From Patescibacteria group bacterium (GTDB taxonomy: Bacteria; Patescibacteriota; Patescibacteriia; GCA-002772895), in the NCBI GenBank assembly GCA_018895765.1, contig JAHINX010000068.1, forward strand, positions 1 through 12,924: a stretch of 12,924 nucleotides of DNA, given 5' to 3'. This document shows, piece after piece, positions 1-6,202 of this stretch. Made by a program: the position numbers and the translations under genes. Position 1 is the first letter of the stretch. Every line of letters begins with the position of its first letter. A model generated the notes under the pieces. The model was not told the DNA's origin. It was given only the letters and a program-made list of their open reading frames with translations, and did not search any database.

Positions 1-21
1 AAATTTTAAAAAATATTTATT

Positions 22-82
22 CCCGTATAATTTACTTTTCAATCATTTTGAGAGGCGACACTCCCAGAGGCAGTTATACGGG
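22..82. repeat. Inverted repeat of unknown role upstream of smc
   Basis: Nine-base arms (22-30 and 74-82, CCCGTATAA and its complement) are separated by 43 bases that contain further short complementary words (GAGG, CTCCC). The left arm includes a TATAAT-like hexamer at 26-31. There is no T-run after the right arm, so it is not an obvious terminator. It could be an operator or the remains of a structured RNA. No coding region is visible in 1-228; the rest is A+T-rich and includes a short 7-bp-period tract at 154-174. Confidence 0.35.
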
Positions 83-191
83 GCATAAGAGAATATATAA
101 TAGTATTACGAAACCATAATAATGTCAAGATATAAAAATCATTACCTCATGCTACATATTATGTATTATGTAATTTCCCATCTTGTCAGGC

Positions 192-220
192 TTGTCAATG
201 GCGCCTTTATCTACTATTAT
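192..220 (+). promoter_or_regulatory. Probable smc promoter giving a leaderless mRNA
   Basis: TTGTCA at 192-197 and TATTAT at 215-220 are separated by 17 bp. The -10 box ends eight bases before the smc ATG at 229, so transcription would begin at or next to the start codon. No Shine-Dalgarno sequence lies before this ATG. An overlapping TATAAT at 218-223 is an alternative -10 box, closer still. Confidence 0.5.
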
Positions 221-228
221 AATAATGT

Positions 229-2454
229 ATGTATCTACAGAAACTGGAAATACAAGGGTTTAAATCATTTGCCAATAAGACCGTTTTAGAGTTCCCAAAA
301 ACCGGTCGACGGATTACAGCGATTGTCGGACCGAACGGATCGGGCAAATCCTGTGTAGCGGATTCTATCCGCTGGGTTTTGGGTGAAACAAGCACCAAAC
401 TTTTGCGCGCCAAAAAAAGCGCGGATGTTATTTTTTCCGGCTCGGAACGAAAAACGCGCTCCGGTTTTGCTGAAGCAACCATTTATTTAGATAATGCCGA
501 CCATCGCGCACCAGTAGACTATTCCGAGATGGCAATAACCCGCCGGCTATACCGGAATGGCGACAATGAATATTTTTTGAATAAAAAAAAGGTACGCCTG
601 CAAGATATTATTCTTCTTTTAGCACAGGCAAATTTTGGACAAAGAACATACAGCGTTATCGGACAAGGAATGGTTGACGCGGTTCTTATGCAGTCGCCCC
701 GCGAAAGAAAAGATTTTTTTGACGAGGCAGCCGGGGTGCGCCAATTTCAGATAAAGCGCCATTCTTCTATAAATAAACTAAACAGCGCATCCGACAATTT
801 AAGACAGGTAGAAGTTTTGTTAGCAGAAATAAACCCCCGCTTACGGACGCTTTCGCGCCATGTTTCAAAACTGGAAAAATATGACGAAATGAAAGAACGA
901 CTCCATTCTCTAGAGCACGCATATTATGGCACTCTTTGGCACCGCCTCAATAAGCAATACACCGAACAAAAAAATAAAATAGAAGAAAAGAGCAAAAAAA
1001 TATCCGCGCTAAATAAAGAAATCGACGAACTACAAAATAAATTTGAACAAAAAGAATCTGCCAACCGGCAAAAAGAAGGGGCTTCTGACGCTCTTTTGGA
1101 ACTTCAGGCAAAGTATAATAAGTTGATAAATAAAAAAAATGACTTGCGTGAAAAAGAATTTTTAAATAAGCAAAAAATAACAACCTTCAAACTGGAACAG
1201 TCGCGTGGAAAAGAAATATCAGCCGGAGCCGTTGCTCTGGAGCTGGACATTATTTCTAAAGAATACACAAAAGTAATAAATAATATCGACGACAAAACAA
1301 ATCCTCTAAAACTGAAAGAACGACTGGAAAAAATATTGGAGTCCATGGATGATCTTAGCGCAAAAATAAAAAATCCAGAATCAGCTATTAAAGTTCCAGA
1401 AGAATTTAATACCGCTTTAGAAGCTATCCTTCGCGATATGAAAAATGTGGATCAAGAGATAGGTGAGCTGACAACACAGATGGATTCTCTCCGCCAAAAA
1501 CAAAAAACCGAAACATCAGAATTTTTTATCGTACAAAGAAATTGGCGCGATAAAATAGAAGAAAAAAATATTTTAGACCGCAATATAAACGAACTAAAAG
1601 TAGAGTCTGCCCGTATTGAAACAAAAAAAGAAGCCCTGGAAGCAGAGATGGAAAACCATTTAAAAGAAAGAAAAGAAAGAGTTTTGTCCGCCCCGCCTCA
1701 GGAAGAAGAAAACATCTATCAGATGGAATCGGAAATAAATAATTTGCGTTATCAACTTGAACTTATTGGCGGGATTGACCCGGAAACAATCAAAGAATAT
1801 AAGGAAACAAAAGAACGCTATGATTTTTTGGAATCTGAAAGCAATGACCTGGCGGGTGCGATGAAACAATTAAAAGAAATTATAAAAGAATTAGACCAAC
1901 AAATAAAAAAACAATTTAATGATTCATTTAAAAAAATAAATCAGGAATTTGGAAAATATTTTGGGATTTTATTCGGCGGAGGAAAAGCTGAACTGGAAAT
2001 TATTGAAATGTCTTCCCCTCCTCCCGCTACAGAAGAGGAGCAAGAGCAGGGGCAAGAGCTAGAAGAAGAAAAGGCGGAAGAAAATATTGAAGAAACCACA
2101 GGAATAGAAATTTTTGCCAATCCTCCGGGAAAAAAAGTGAAATCAGTGGGCATGCTCTCCGGCGGAGAACGGGCGCTTACCTCAATAGCTCTTATTTGCG
2201 CGATTATTTCCAACAATCCGTCCCCTTTTGTTGTACTGGATGAAGTTGACGCCGCCCTGGATGAGTCAAACTCTATCCGTTTTGCAAAAATCATAGAGCA
2301 ACTAACCGACAAAACACAGTTTGTTCTCATCTCTCATAACCGAGCAACGATGATAATTGCCGACATTCTCTATGGCGTGAGTATGGGCGACGACGGCGTA
2401 TCGCAATTATTATCATTAAAACTAGAAGAGGCCGAGGGGCTTGTAAATAGATAA
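229..2454 (+). CDS. smc: SMC-type chromosome condensation ATPase, unusually short and apparently hinge-less
   Basis: Structural maintenance of chromosomes protein: a DNA-organising ATPase that compacts and separates chromosomes, normally with ScpA/ScpB. Seen: an SMC-like N terminus (YLQKLEIQGFKSFA), Walker A GPNGSGKS at residues 34-41, Q-loop around Q146, charged coiled coil about 170-330 and 405-570, ABC signature LSGGER at 643-648, Walker B VVLDE at 668-672 and a His-loop at H703. The head is complete. At 741 aa it is far below the usual 1150-1200 aa. The middle shows no glycine-rich hinge; a short segment near residues 355-405 (KTNPLKLKERL to LEAILRDMKN) seems to form the apex. It has no CxxC, so it is not a Rad50 zinc hook. 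An acidic insert (about 600-622) precedes the signature. The start at 229 matches the family N terminus. SMC identity is firm; the lack of a hinge is my reading. Confidence 0.95.
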   Translation: MYLQKLEIQGFKSFANKTVLEFPKTGRRITAIVGPNGSGKSCVADSIRWVLGETSTKLLRAKKSADVIFSGSERKTRSGFAEATIYLDNADHRAPVDYSEMAITRRLYRNGDNEYFLNKKKVRLQDIILLLAQANFGQRTYSVIGQGMVDAVLMQSPRERKDFFDEAAGVRQFQIKRHSSINKLNSASDNLRQVEVLLAEINPRLRTLSRHVSKLEKYDEMKERLHSLEHAYYGTLWHRLNKQYTEQKNKIEEKSKKISALNKEIDELQNKFEQKESANRQKEGASDALLELQAKYNKLINKKNDLREKEFLNKQKITTFKLEQSRGKEISAGAVALELDIISKEYTKVINNIDDKTNPLKLKERLEKILESMDDLSAKIKNPESAIKVPEEFNTALEAILRDMKNVDQEIGELTTQMDSLRQKQKTETSEFFIVQRNWRDKIEEKNILDRNINELKVESARIETKKEALEAEMENHLKERKERVLSAPPQEEENIYQMESEINNLRYQLELIGGIDPETIKEYKETKERYDFLESESNDLAGAMKQLKEIIKELDQQIKKQFNDSFKKINQEFGKYFGILFGGGKAELEIIEMSSPPPATEEEQEQGQELEEEKAEENIEETTGIEIFANPPGKKVKSVGMLSGGERALTSIALICAIISNNPSPFVVLDEVDAALDESNSIRFAKIIEQLTDKTQFVLISHNRATMIIADILYGVSMGDDGVSQLLSLKLEEAEGLVNR

Positions 2455-2481
2455 TTATCAATTAATAATTACAAATTACTA
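2454..2481. repeat. Degenerate 7-bp tandem tract at the 3' end of smc
   Basis: Four consecutive heptamers (attatca, attaata, attacaa, attacta) begin on the last base of the smc stop codon. It is one of several tracts of this design in the window, each with a different unit. The rest of the gap to rpsP holds only a weak hairpin with T6 near 2491-2512, the rpsP promoter and the rpsP leader. Confidence 0.55.
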
Positions 2482-2528
2482 ATAAAAATACCGCTATTCT
2501 AGGCGATTTTTTAATATACACGCCCGAC

Positions 2529-2557
2529 TTGACTAAATTTAGCTTTTCTGATAATAT
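2529..2557 (+). promoter_or_regulatory. rpsP promoter
   Basis: TTGACT at 2529-2534, a 17-bp spacer, and TAATAT at 2552-2557 preceded by TG (extended -10). The predicted transcript starts near 2564 and has a leader of roughly 95 nt with a strong hairpin. Confidence 0.6.
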
Positions 2558-2576
2558 ATCAATAACGTCATAATCC

Positions 2577-2610
2577 GTTCTTCGCCCCGCTCTACGGGGC
2601 TACGAAGGAC
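2577..2610 (+). promoter_or_regulatory. Bulged hairpin in the rpsP leader
   Basis: GCCCCG (2584-2589) pairs with CGGGGC (2595-2600) around a 5-nt loop. Outside a 3-nt bulge, GTTCTTC (2577-2583) pairs with GAAGGAC (2604-2610), giving 13 bp with one wobble. The element is GC-rich in an A+T-rich leader and has no T-run, so it is not a terminator. By analogy with other r-protein leaders it may bind S16 or another regulator; that is inference. Confidence 0.45.
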
Positions 2611-2620
2611 ACAGCTCTCA

Positions 2621-2657
2621 CCTAATAACCTAAAAACCTACAACTTAATAACCTAAT
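2621..2657. repeat. Degenerate CCTA-type tandem tract before rpsP
   Basis: CCTA words recur at 2621, 2629, 2637 and 2652 (steps 8, 8, 15). The tract occupies the place where an SD sequence would be expected, immediately before the rpsP ATG at 2661, and would leave an unstructured, SD-free initiation region. Confidence 0.45.
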
Positions 2658-2660
2658 TTT

Positions 2661-3266
2661 ATGTTAGCTATCAAATTATCAAGATTTGGCAAAAAGAAAC
2701 AGCCAACTTACAGAATTATCGTTCTGGAAAAAACAAAAGATCCATGGGGTGATTATTTGGAAATGTTGGGACACTACAATCCCCGCTCCAAAGAAATACA
2801 GCTAAACGCCGAAAGAATAAAATATTGGATATCTGTTGGTGCCAAACCTACCGATACCGTCCATAACCTCTTAGTAACTAATGGAATTTTGGAAGATAAA
2901 AAGAAAACAGTCACAAAAATCAATAAAAAACGCGCAGGAAAAATAACTGACGCTCAAGGAAAAAAAGCGGAAGCCGAAAAAGCCGCAAAAGCAAAAGCAG
3001 AAGCCGAAAAAGCAAAACCTGTAGAAGAAACACCTGTTGAAACTCCGGTTGTTGAAACCCCCGTTGAAACCCCTGTCGAAACGCCTGTTGAAACTCCCGT
3101 TGAAGCACCCGCTGAGGCTCCTGCCCAAACGCCAAAAGAAGAAATGACTATTGAAAGTGAAACTACAACAGAAGAACCTATTACCGAACAACCAAAAAAC
3201 GAAGAATTATCTCAAACCGCTGATTCCTCATCTGAAACAAACGCCGAGGAAAAGTCAGCCGAATAA
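2661..3266 (+). CDS. rpsP: 30S ribosomal protein S16 with a long acidic repeat tail
   Basis: Small-subunit protein S16, a primary binder of 16S rRNA in the 5' and central domains. Residues 1-76 are classical S16: LAIKLSRFGKKKQPTYRI at the start, the GHYNPR segment around 37-42 and YWISVGAKPTDTVHNLL at 55-71. The family is usually 80-100 aa; this protein has 201. Residues 77-118 form a Lys/Ala/Glu-rich stretch, probably helical. Residues 121-150 are Val-Glu-Thr-Pro repeats and residues 151-201 are acidic and Thr/Ser-rich, presumably disordered. No SD precedes the ATG. It has its own promoter and terminator, so it is probably monocistronic. Core function is certain; the role of the tail is unknown. 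Confidence 0.97.
   Translation: MLAIKLSRFGKKKQPTYRIIVLEKTKDPWGDYLEMLGHYNPRSKEIQLNAERIKYWISVGAKPTDTVHNLLVTNGILEDKKKTVTKINKKRAGKITDAQGKKAEAEKAAKAKAEAEKAKPVEETPVETPVVETPVETPVETPVETPVEAPAEAPAQTPKEEMTIESETTTEEPITEQPKNEELSQTADSSSETNAEEKSAE
3021..3110 (+). repeat. In-frame 12-bp tandem repeat coding Val-Glu-Thr-Pro in rpsP
   Basis: Codons 121-150 of rpsP repeat a GTTGAAACYCCY-like 12-mer that encodes VETP, with one extra valine and an extra glutamate, decaying to EAPAEAP. Third-position differences between units show the array is not brand new. Such arrays can change copy number by slippage without breaking the frame. Confidence 0.8.
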
Positions 3267-3318
3267 AAATCCACAGTTATTCTGGGCAGAATACTGCTCA
3301 GTAATTTGTGGATTTTTT
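3266..3318 (+). terminator. rpsP intrinsic terminator
   Basis: A basal 10-bp stem (AAAATCCACA 3266-3275 with TGTGGATTTT 3307-3316) carries a second apical stem (CTGGGCAG with CTGCTCAG, loop AATA) and runs into six T residues (3313-3318). It starts on the last base of the rpsP stop codon. Confidence 0.8.
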
Positions 3319-3351
3319 GATAGCTCTTTACAAAACGAAACGGAGAAAAAA

Positions 3352-4641
3352 ATGCAAAGACAACTTTCTGAAAATAGATTTGTTTTTACAGATTTACATT
3401 TAGGCGAAAGAAAAAATAATAATCTTGATTATTTTTCGGCTGATGAAGAATTTTTAGGCTGTGTCTCGTTAATCATACAGGACTACAGCTTATCTCAAAT
3501 ACCTATAGAGCTTGTTCTGTTGGGTGACACATTTGATTTTTTGACAGTAAGCTATGACTGGACAGAAAAAAATAGAAAAGGACAGGATATCCAAAAATCA
3601 CGAATATTTGCAGAACCAGATGAGGACGCCTCATTGCAAAAAATTAGAAAAATATTTAAGGCGCATCCAAAGGTTATAGATGCTCTGAAACTTTTTCTAA
3701 AACACGGAAAAATAAAATTCTTTATTGGCAATCACGACATATCTTTAGCTTGGGAAGGAGTGCAAAACCTTATAAAAGAAATGTTAGTAGAAGGATTGGG
3801 CCAGCCGGAGATTCAAGCTGCGTCAGATCGAATCTCTTTTGCTTTTGAAGAAAAAAAATGCGGAGTTTTATTTGAACACGGTAATAATTGTGAACCTCAC
3901 TGCGCAATGCCAAAAAGAATTTTTTTGACGCGCCGTTTGGGACAGCCACTTCAAAAACCAATCTTAAATCATCCATATGGAAACCATTTGCTTGAACTGG
4001 CAAATAGGCTGGCATCTGACACTTTTTGGTGTAAGGGGAATTATTGGATTGGACGTTTGGAACCGCATTGGTATGTATATCTGGAGTCAATTTATAAAAA
4101 TTGGCGGTTTACAATTTATGCAACCATAACCTGGCTTTTTTTTCCATTTCGACACCGCTTCTCAAAAAGATGGTGGGTTAGAAAAAATAATAGTCTGTTT
4201 AAACTTTTTAACTTTAGTCTCCAAGCAATGCTGACTACTGTGTTAAATAAAATTCGCGGACAAGATTCTACCTATTATTTCAGGGAGCTATTAAAACACA
4301 GTAAGGACATTGATATTATAGTAACCGGACACCTACATGAGCATCATCAAGAAACAACAAGATATGGTACATATATAAATCCCGGCGGCTGGTGCGAAAT
4401 CAACATAGCGTCTTTCCCTCGGCCACAATTAACTTGGAAAAGATTCAGGCGCATAGAAAAAATATTCAAGTATATCTGGACTACAAGAAAAGTTTTTCAT
4501 AAAAAAACCCAAGAACAGTTCCTGCCAAAAAAATCTGAAATTTATGGTTTTGTAATTTGTAAATTTTATGATGATGGGCATAAAGAAGTGGGGCTAATGC
4601 GTTATAACAATCAAAAAGAATGCTTAGAAGTATTGAATTAG
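3352..4641 (+). CDS. Calcineurin-like metallophosphoesterase
   Basis: A two-metal phosphoesterase of 429 aa. All five family motifs are present: DxH at D14/H16 (FTDLHLG), GDxxD at D59-D62 (LLGDTFDF), GNHD at 126-129, a histidine at H176 (FEHGNN) and GHxH at 326-329 (TGHLHE). The central region (about 185-310) is a large Trp/aromatic-rich insert with a possible membrane-touching stretch near 252-266 (FTIYATITWLFFPF). The spacing resembles the LpxH/UDP-diacylglucosamine hydrolase-like branch, but the substrate cannot be named. I chose ATG 3352 because GGAG lies 8 nt upstream and because the in-frame ATG at 3151 would overlap the rpsP 3' end and read through its terminator. The gene interrupts the usual rpsP-khpA neighbourhood, suggesting later arrival. 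No clear promoter is seen in the 33-nt gap, so readthrough from rpsP is possible. Confidence 0.9.
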   Translation: MQRQLSENRFVFTDLHLGERKNNNLDYFSADEEFLGCVSLIIQDYSLSQIPIELVLLGDTFDFLTVSYDWTEKNRKGQDIQKSRIFAEPDEDASLQKIRKIFKAHPKVIDALKLFLKHGKIKFFIGNHDISLAWEGVQNLIKEMLVEGLGQPEIQAASDRISFAFEEKKCGVLFEHGNNCEPHCAMPKRIFLTRRLGQPLQKPILNHPYGNHLLELANRLASDTFWCKGNYWIGRLEPHWYVYLESIYKNWRFTIYATITWLFFPFRHRFSKRWWVRKNNSLFKLFNFSLQAMLTTVLNKIRGQDSTYYFRELLKHSKDIDIIVTGHLHEHHQETTRYGTYINPGGWCEINIASFPRPQLTWKRFRRIEKIFKYIWTTRKVFHKKTQEQFLPKKSEIYGFVICKFYDDGHKEVGLMRYNNQKECLEVLN

Positions 4642-4665
4642 TGCCTCGAAAAGAGGCATTTTTTT
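4642..4665 (+). terminator. Terminator after the metallophosphoesterase gene
   Basis: TGCCTC (4642-4647), loop GAAAA, GAGGCA (4653-4658), followed by seven T residues. It begins directly after the stop codon. Confidence 0.85.
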
Positions 4666-4696
4666 GTAAAATAAGCCAATAAATTAAAAAAATATA

Positions 4697-4725
4697 TTGA
4701 CAAAAAAAATAAAATATACTAAGAT
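4697..4725 (+). promoter_or_regulatory. Strong promoter of the KH-protein gene
   Basis: A perfect TTGACA at 4697-4702, a 17-bp spacer and TAAGAT at 4720-4725. The -35/-10 combination and spacing are the same as in both rRNA promoters of this window. Predicted start of transcription is near 4732. Confidence 0.75.
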
Positions 4726-4733
4726 ATTTATAG

Positions 4734-4776
4734 CAGGTTGCTCCTTCGCTCCGCGGAGAGACCGGTCGGCAATCTG
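4734..4776 (+). promoter_or_regulatory. Structured 5' leader of the KH-protein mRNA
   Basis: CAGGTTGC (4734-4741) pairs with GCAATCTG (4769-4776) over 8 bp with one wobble, starting about two bases after the predicted transcription start. Inside lie two self-complementary words, CTCCGCGGAG (4749-4758) and GACCGGTC (4760-4767). It is much more GC-rich than its surroundings. A stabilising 5' cap hairpin or an autoregulatory binding site are both possible. Confidence 0.45.
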
Positions 4777-4802
4777 AAAAATTAATGACAAAAGAGACAA
4801 AT

Positions 4803-5123
4803 ATGGCAGAAAAATATCAAGACCAAGAGTTTCTAGAGTTTGTCGTAAAGTCAATCGTCGGCAACCCGGAAGATGTTAAATCCGAAAGGTTAATTGACGA
4901 AAGAGGTGTGCTTTTAAGCTTGCACATCAGCCCAGCAGATATGGGTTTTGTTATCGGCAGACAAGGTCAGACAGCTCGCGCCATCAGAACTTTGCTCAAG
5001 ATTGTTGGCACCAAGAACAATGCGCGTGTCAACCTGAAAATCGTTGAGCCAGAAGGCGGACGCAGAGCTCCTAGAGCAGATGTCGACGTTGATACATCAG
5101 CTGTAGATGACTTGAACATCTAA
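4803..5123 (+). CDS. khpA: KH-domain RNA-binding protein (KhpA/YlqC family)
   Basis: Small single-KH RNA-binding protein. KhpA proteins bind many RNAs, partner with KhpB/Jag and in Firmicutes affect cell size and division. Seen: the family-typical start (DQEFLEFVVKSIVGNPEDV), a beta strand, then SPADMGFVIGRQGQTARAIRTLLKIVG, whose GRQG is the RNA-gripping GxxG loop (52-55 from M1 at 4803), followed by the last strand ARVNLKIVEPEGG. An acidic, likely flexible C terminus of about 25 residues (ADVDVDTSAVDDLNI) makes it 106 aa, against about 75-80 in classical members. An upstream in-frame ATG at 4785 would add six residues; 4803 is preferred because GAG lies 6 nt before it and the N terminus then fits the family. 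In many bacteria khpA sits between rpsP and rimM-trmD, as it roughly does here. Confidence 0.9.
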   Translation: MAEKYQDQEFLEFVVKSIVGNPEDVKSERLIDERGVLLSLHISPADMGFVIGRQGQTARAIRTLLKIVGTKNNARVNLKIVEPEGGRRAPRADVDVDTSAVDDLNI

Positions 5124-5142
5124 TCCAATTGAAAACAAAATA

Positions 5143-5171
5143 CAAAAACCACAAATAAAATGTGGTTTTTG
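5143..5171 (+). terminator. Terminator after khpA
   Basis: CAAAAACCACA (5143-5153), a 7-nt loop, and the complement TGTGGTTTTTG (5161-5171) give an 11-bp stem ending in a T-run. The flanking A-run and T-run would let it act in either orientation. Confidence 0.75.
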
Positions 5172-5181
5172 TTATCTAAAA

Positions 5182-5190
5182 TGTTATAAT
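5182..5190 (+). promoter_or_regulatory. Possible extended -10 promoter of trmD
   Basis: TGTTATAAT: a consensus TATAAT (5185-5190) with TG one base upstream. No credible -35 box lies 16-18 bp upstream, because that space is the khpA terminator. The leader to trmD would be about 110-120 nt and A+T-rich. Confidence 0.4.
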
Positions 5191-5252
5191 AAAATTACAT
5201 TGCTATATTACTTTATTGCTAAATTGTCATCTCGGCTGATTTATATTTCCCC

Positions 5253-5284
5253 AACAATTTAACAATATAACAATTTAACAATTC
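5253..5284. repeat. 8-bp tandem tract in the trmD leader
   Basis: Four octamers follow one another: aacaattt, aacaatat, aacaattt, aacaattc. This is the cleanest of the short-period tracts in the window. It lies 36 bp before the chosen trmD start, and no SD follows it. Confidence 0.8.
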
Positions 5285-5320
5285 GAACCGATAAAAAAAT
5301 AAAATATGAGAAAACGAAAA

Positions 5321-6016
5321 ATGATAATAAACTTATTAACCATATTTCCTGATATCTTTGACTCTTATATCAATGAGAGTATTTTGGCGCGCGCGCAAAA
5401 TAAAAAACTTATTAAATTCAATATTATAAATATCCGCGATTTTACTAACGACAAACATCATAAGGTTGACGATACCCCTTATAGCGGAGGCGCAGGAATG
5501 GTGATGAAAGTGGAGCCTATTTTTAATGCCTTGAAAACATTAAAAAAGTCAAAAGTCAAAGGTCAAAGATCAAAAGTAATTTTATTATCCGCAAAAGGAA
5601 AAATATTTACGCAATGCGATGCAAAACGTTTATCAAAATATGACGAGCTAAGTTTTGTTTGTGGAAGATATGAAGGAGTTGATGAACGAATTAAAAAATT
5701 TGTTGATGAAGAAATTTCTATCGGAGAATATGTTCTTACTGGTGGAGAATTACCAGCTCTCACTATATCTGATGCTGTCATCCGTCTTATCCCAGGTGTC
5801 ATTGCAAAAGAATCATTAGAAGAAGAATCCTTTTCAAAAAATTCTATACCCTCTGCCCTTAACCCTAAACCCTATTTAGAATATCCTCAATATACAAAAC
5901 CGGAAATCTTTGAATATAAAGAAAAGGGTAAAAAAAAGACGCTCCGCGTTCCAAAAGTCCTTCTTTCCGGCGATCATAAAAAAATAAAAGAGTGGAGGGA
6001 GAAAAGTAGCAAGTAG
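5321..6016 (+). CDS. trmD: tRNA (guanine-N1-)-methyltransferase TrmD
   Basis: SPOUT-fold enzyme that methylates G37 at N1 in tRNAs with a G36 (Leu, Pro, Arg), preventing +1 frameshifts; it works as a dimer with a trefoil knot holding S-adenosylmethionine. From M1 at 5321 (231 aa): the start MIINLLTIFPDIF fits the family register, YSGGAGMVMK at 54-63, CGRYEGVDER at 114-123, SIGEYVLTGGELPAL at 133-147, R155 in RLIPGV, YPQYTKPE near 188-195 and LLSGDH at 214-219. An ATG at 5306 would add five residues. Odd points: the position matching the catalytic Asp (E. coli D169, in the DSF motif) is Glu (EESF), and two variable loops (SKVKGQRSKV near 77-86; PSALNPKP) are encoded by degenerate 7-bp tandem tracts. 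The usual neighbours rimM and rplS are missing. Confidence 0.95.
   Translation: MIINLLTIFPDIFDSYINESILARAQNKKLIKFNIINIRDFTNDKHHKVDDTPYSGGAGMVMKVEPIFNALKTLKKSKVKGQRSKVILLSAKGKIFTQCDAKRLSKYDELSFVCGRYEGVDERIKKFVDEEISIGEYVLTGGELPALTISDAVIRLIPGVIAKESLEEESFSKNSIPSALNPKPYLEYPQYTKPEIFEYKEKGKKKTLRVPKVLLSGDHKKIKEWREKSSK
5544..5578. repeat. 7-bp tandem tract inside trmD (first)
   Basis: Five heptamers, aaaagtc, aaaagtc, aaaggtc, aaagatc, aaaagta, encode a basic loop (KSKVKGQRSKV). Because 7 is not a multiple of 3, each unit is read in a different frame; the tract is 35 bp. It sits in a loop of TrmD that varies in length. Confidence 0.75.
5849..5876. repeat. 7-bp tandem tract inside trmD (second)
   Basis: Four heptamers, ccctctg, cccttaa, ccctaaa, ccctatt, encode the PSALNPKP loop just after the position of the catalytic acid. 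The words resemble a telomere repeat, but this is a short internal tract and no telomere is implied. Confidence 0.7.
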
Positions 6017-6031
6017 CGTGTAGTATGTAGT
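6004..6031. repeat. 7-bp tandem tract spanning the trmD stop codon
   Basis: Four heptamers, aagtagc, aagtagc, gtgtagt, atgtagt. The trmD stop TAG (6014-6016) is part of the second unit, so the tract has set the end of the protein. Confidence 0.7.
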
Positions 6032-6045
6032 AAAAAAATTCCCTT

Positions 6046-6071
6046 CCCCTTGTCATCCTATAGATTCTATA
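6046..6071. repeat. Degenerate REP-like palindrome
   Basis: The 11-mer CCCCTTGTCAT (6046-6056) is followed by a small palindrome (TATAG 6059-6063 and CTATA 6067-6071, loop ATT). The same 11-mer followed by a different, longer palindrome occurs at 11169-11198, which suggests a dispersed palindromic repeat family with conserved head and variable arms. Confidence 0.45.
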
Positions 6072-6128
6072 ATTAAAAATATCGCGCAAGCTTATATATT
6101 AGTCAATTGACCGGCAGATTTTTTATAC

Positions 6129-6202
6129 TTGACCCGGAAGTAGAGCTTTGACTGCCCTTTGGGTAAAAAGCGGAAGCTGTCAAAGTTTCACTTCCGGGTT
6201 GA
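6129..6202. repeat. Long imperfect hairpin overlapping a promoter
   Basis: Bases 6129-6152 pair with 6179-6202 over 24 positions with a single A-C mismatch and a few G-T wobbles, including ACCCGGAAGT/ACTTCCGGGT and CTTTGAC/GTCAAAG. The 26-nt loop contains CCCTTTGGG. The right arm runs into the -35 box TTGACA (6199-6204), and the word CGGAAGT recurs in the spacer of that promoter (6211-6217). No T-run follows on either strand, so an operator or protein-binding site is more likely than a terminator. Confidence 0.65.

Noticed and set aside
947..1869. Minus-strand frames within smc
   Set aside because: Shadows of the coiled-coil coding strand; rich in Phe/Leu from reverse-complemented Lys/Glu codons, without start signals.
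2485..2515. Possible smc terminator (CGC/GCG hairpin with T6)
   Set aside because: The stem is only about three base pairs, too weak to list as a feature.
3151..3351. Upstream extension of the metallophosphoesterase frame to an ATG at 3151
   Set aside because: It overlaps the rpsP tail in another frame, crosses the rpsP terminator, shows no family similarity, and a better start with an SD exists at 3352.
5849..5876. CCCTAAA-like telomere repeat
   Set aside because: Only four degenerate units inside trmD; it fits the general 7-bp tract class of this window.
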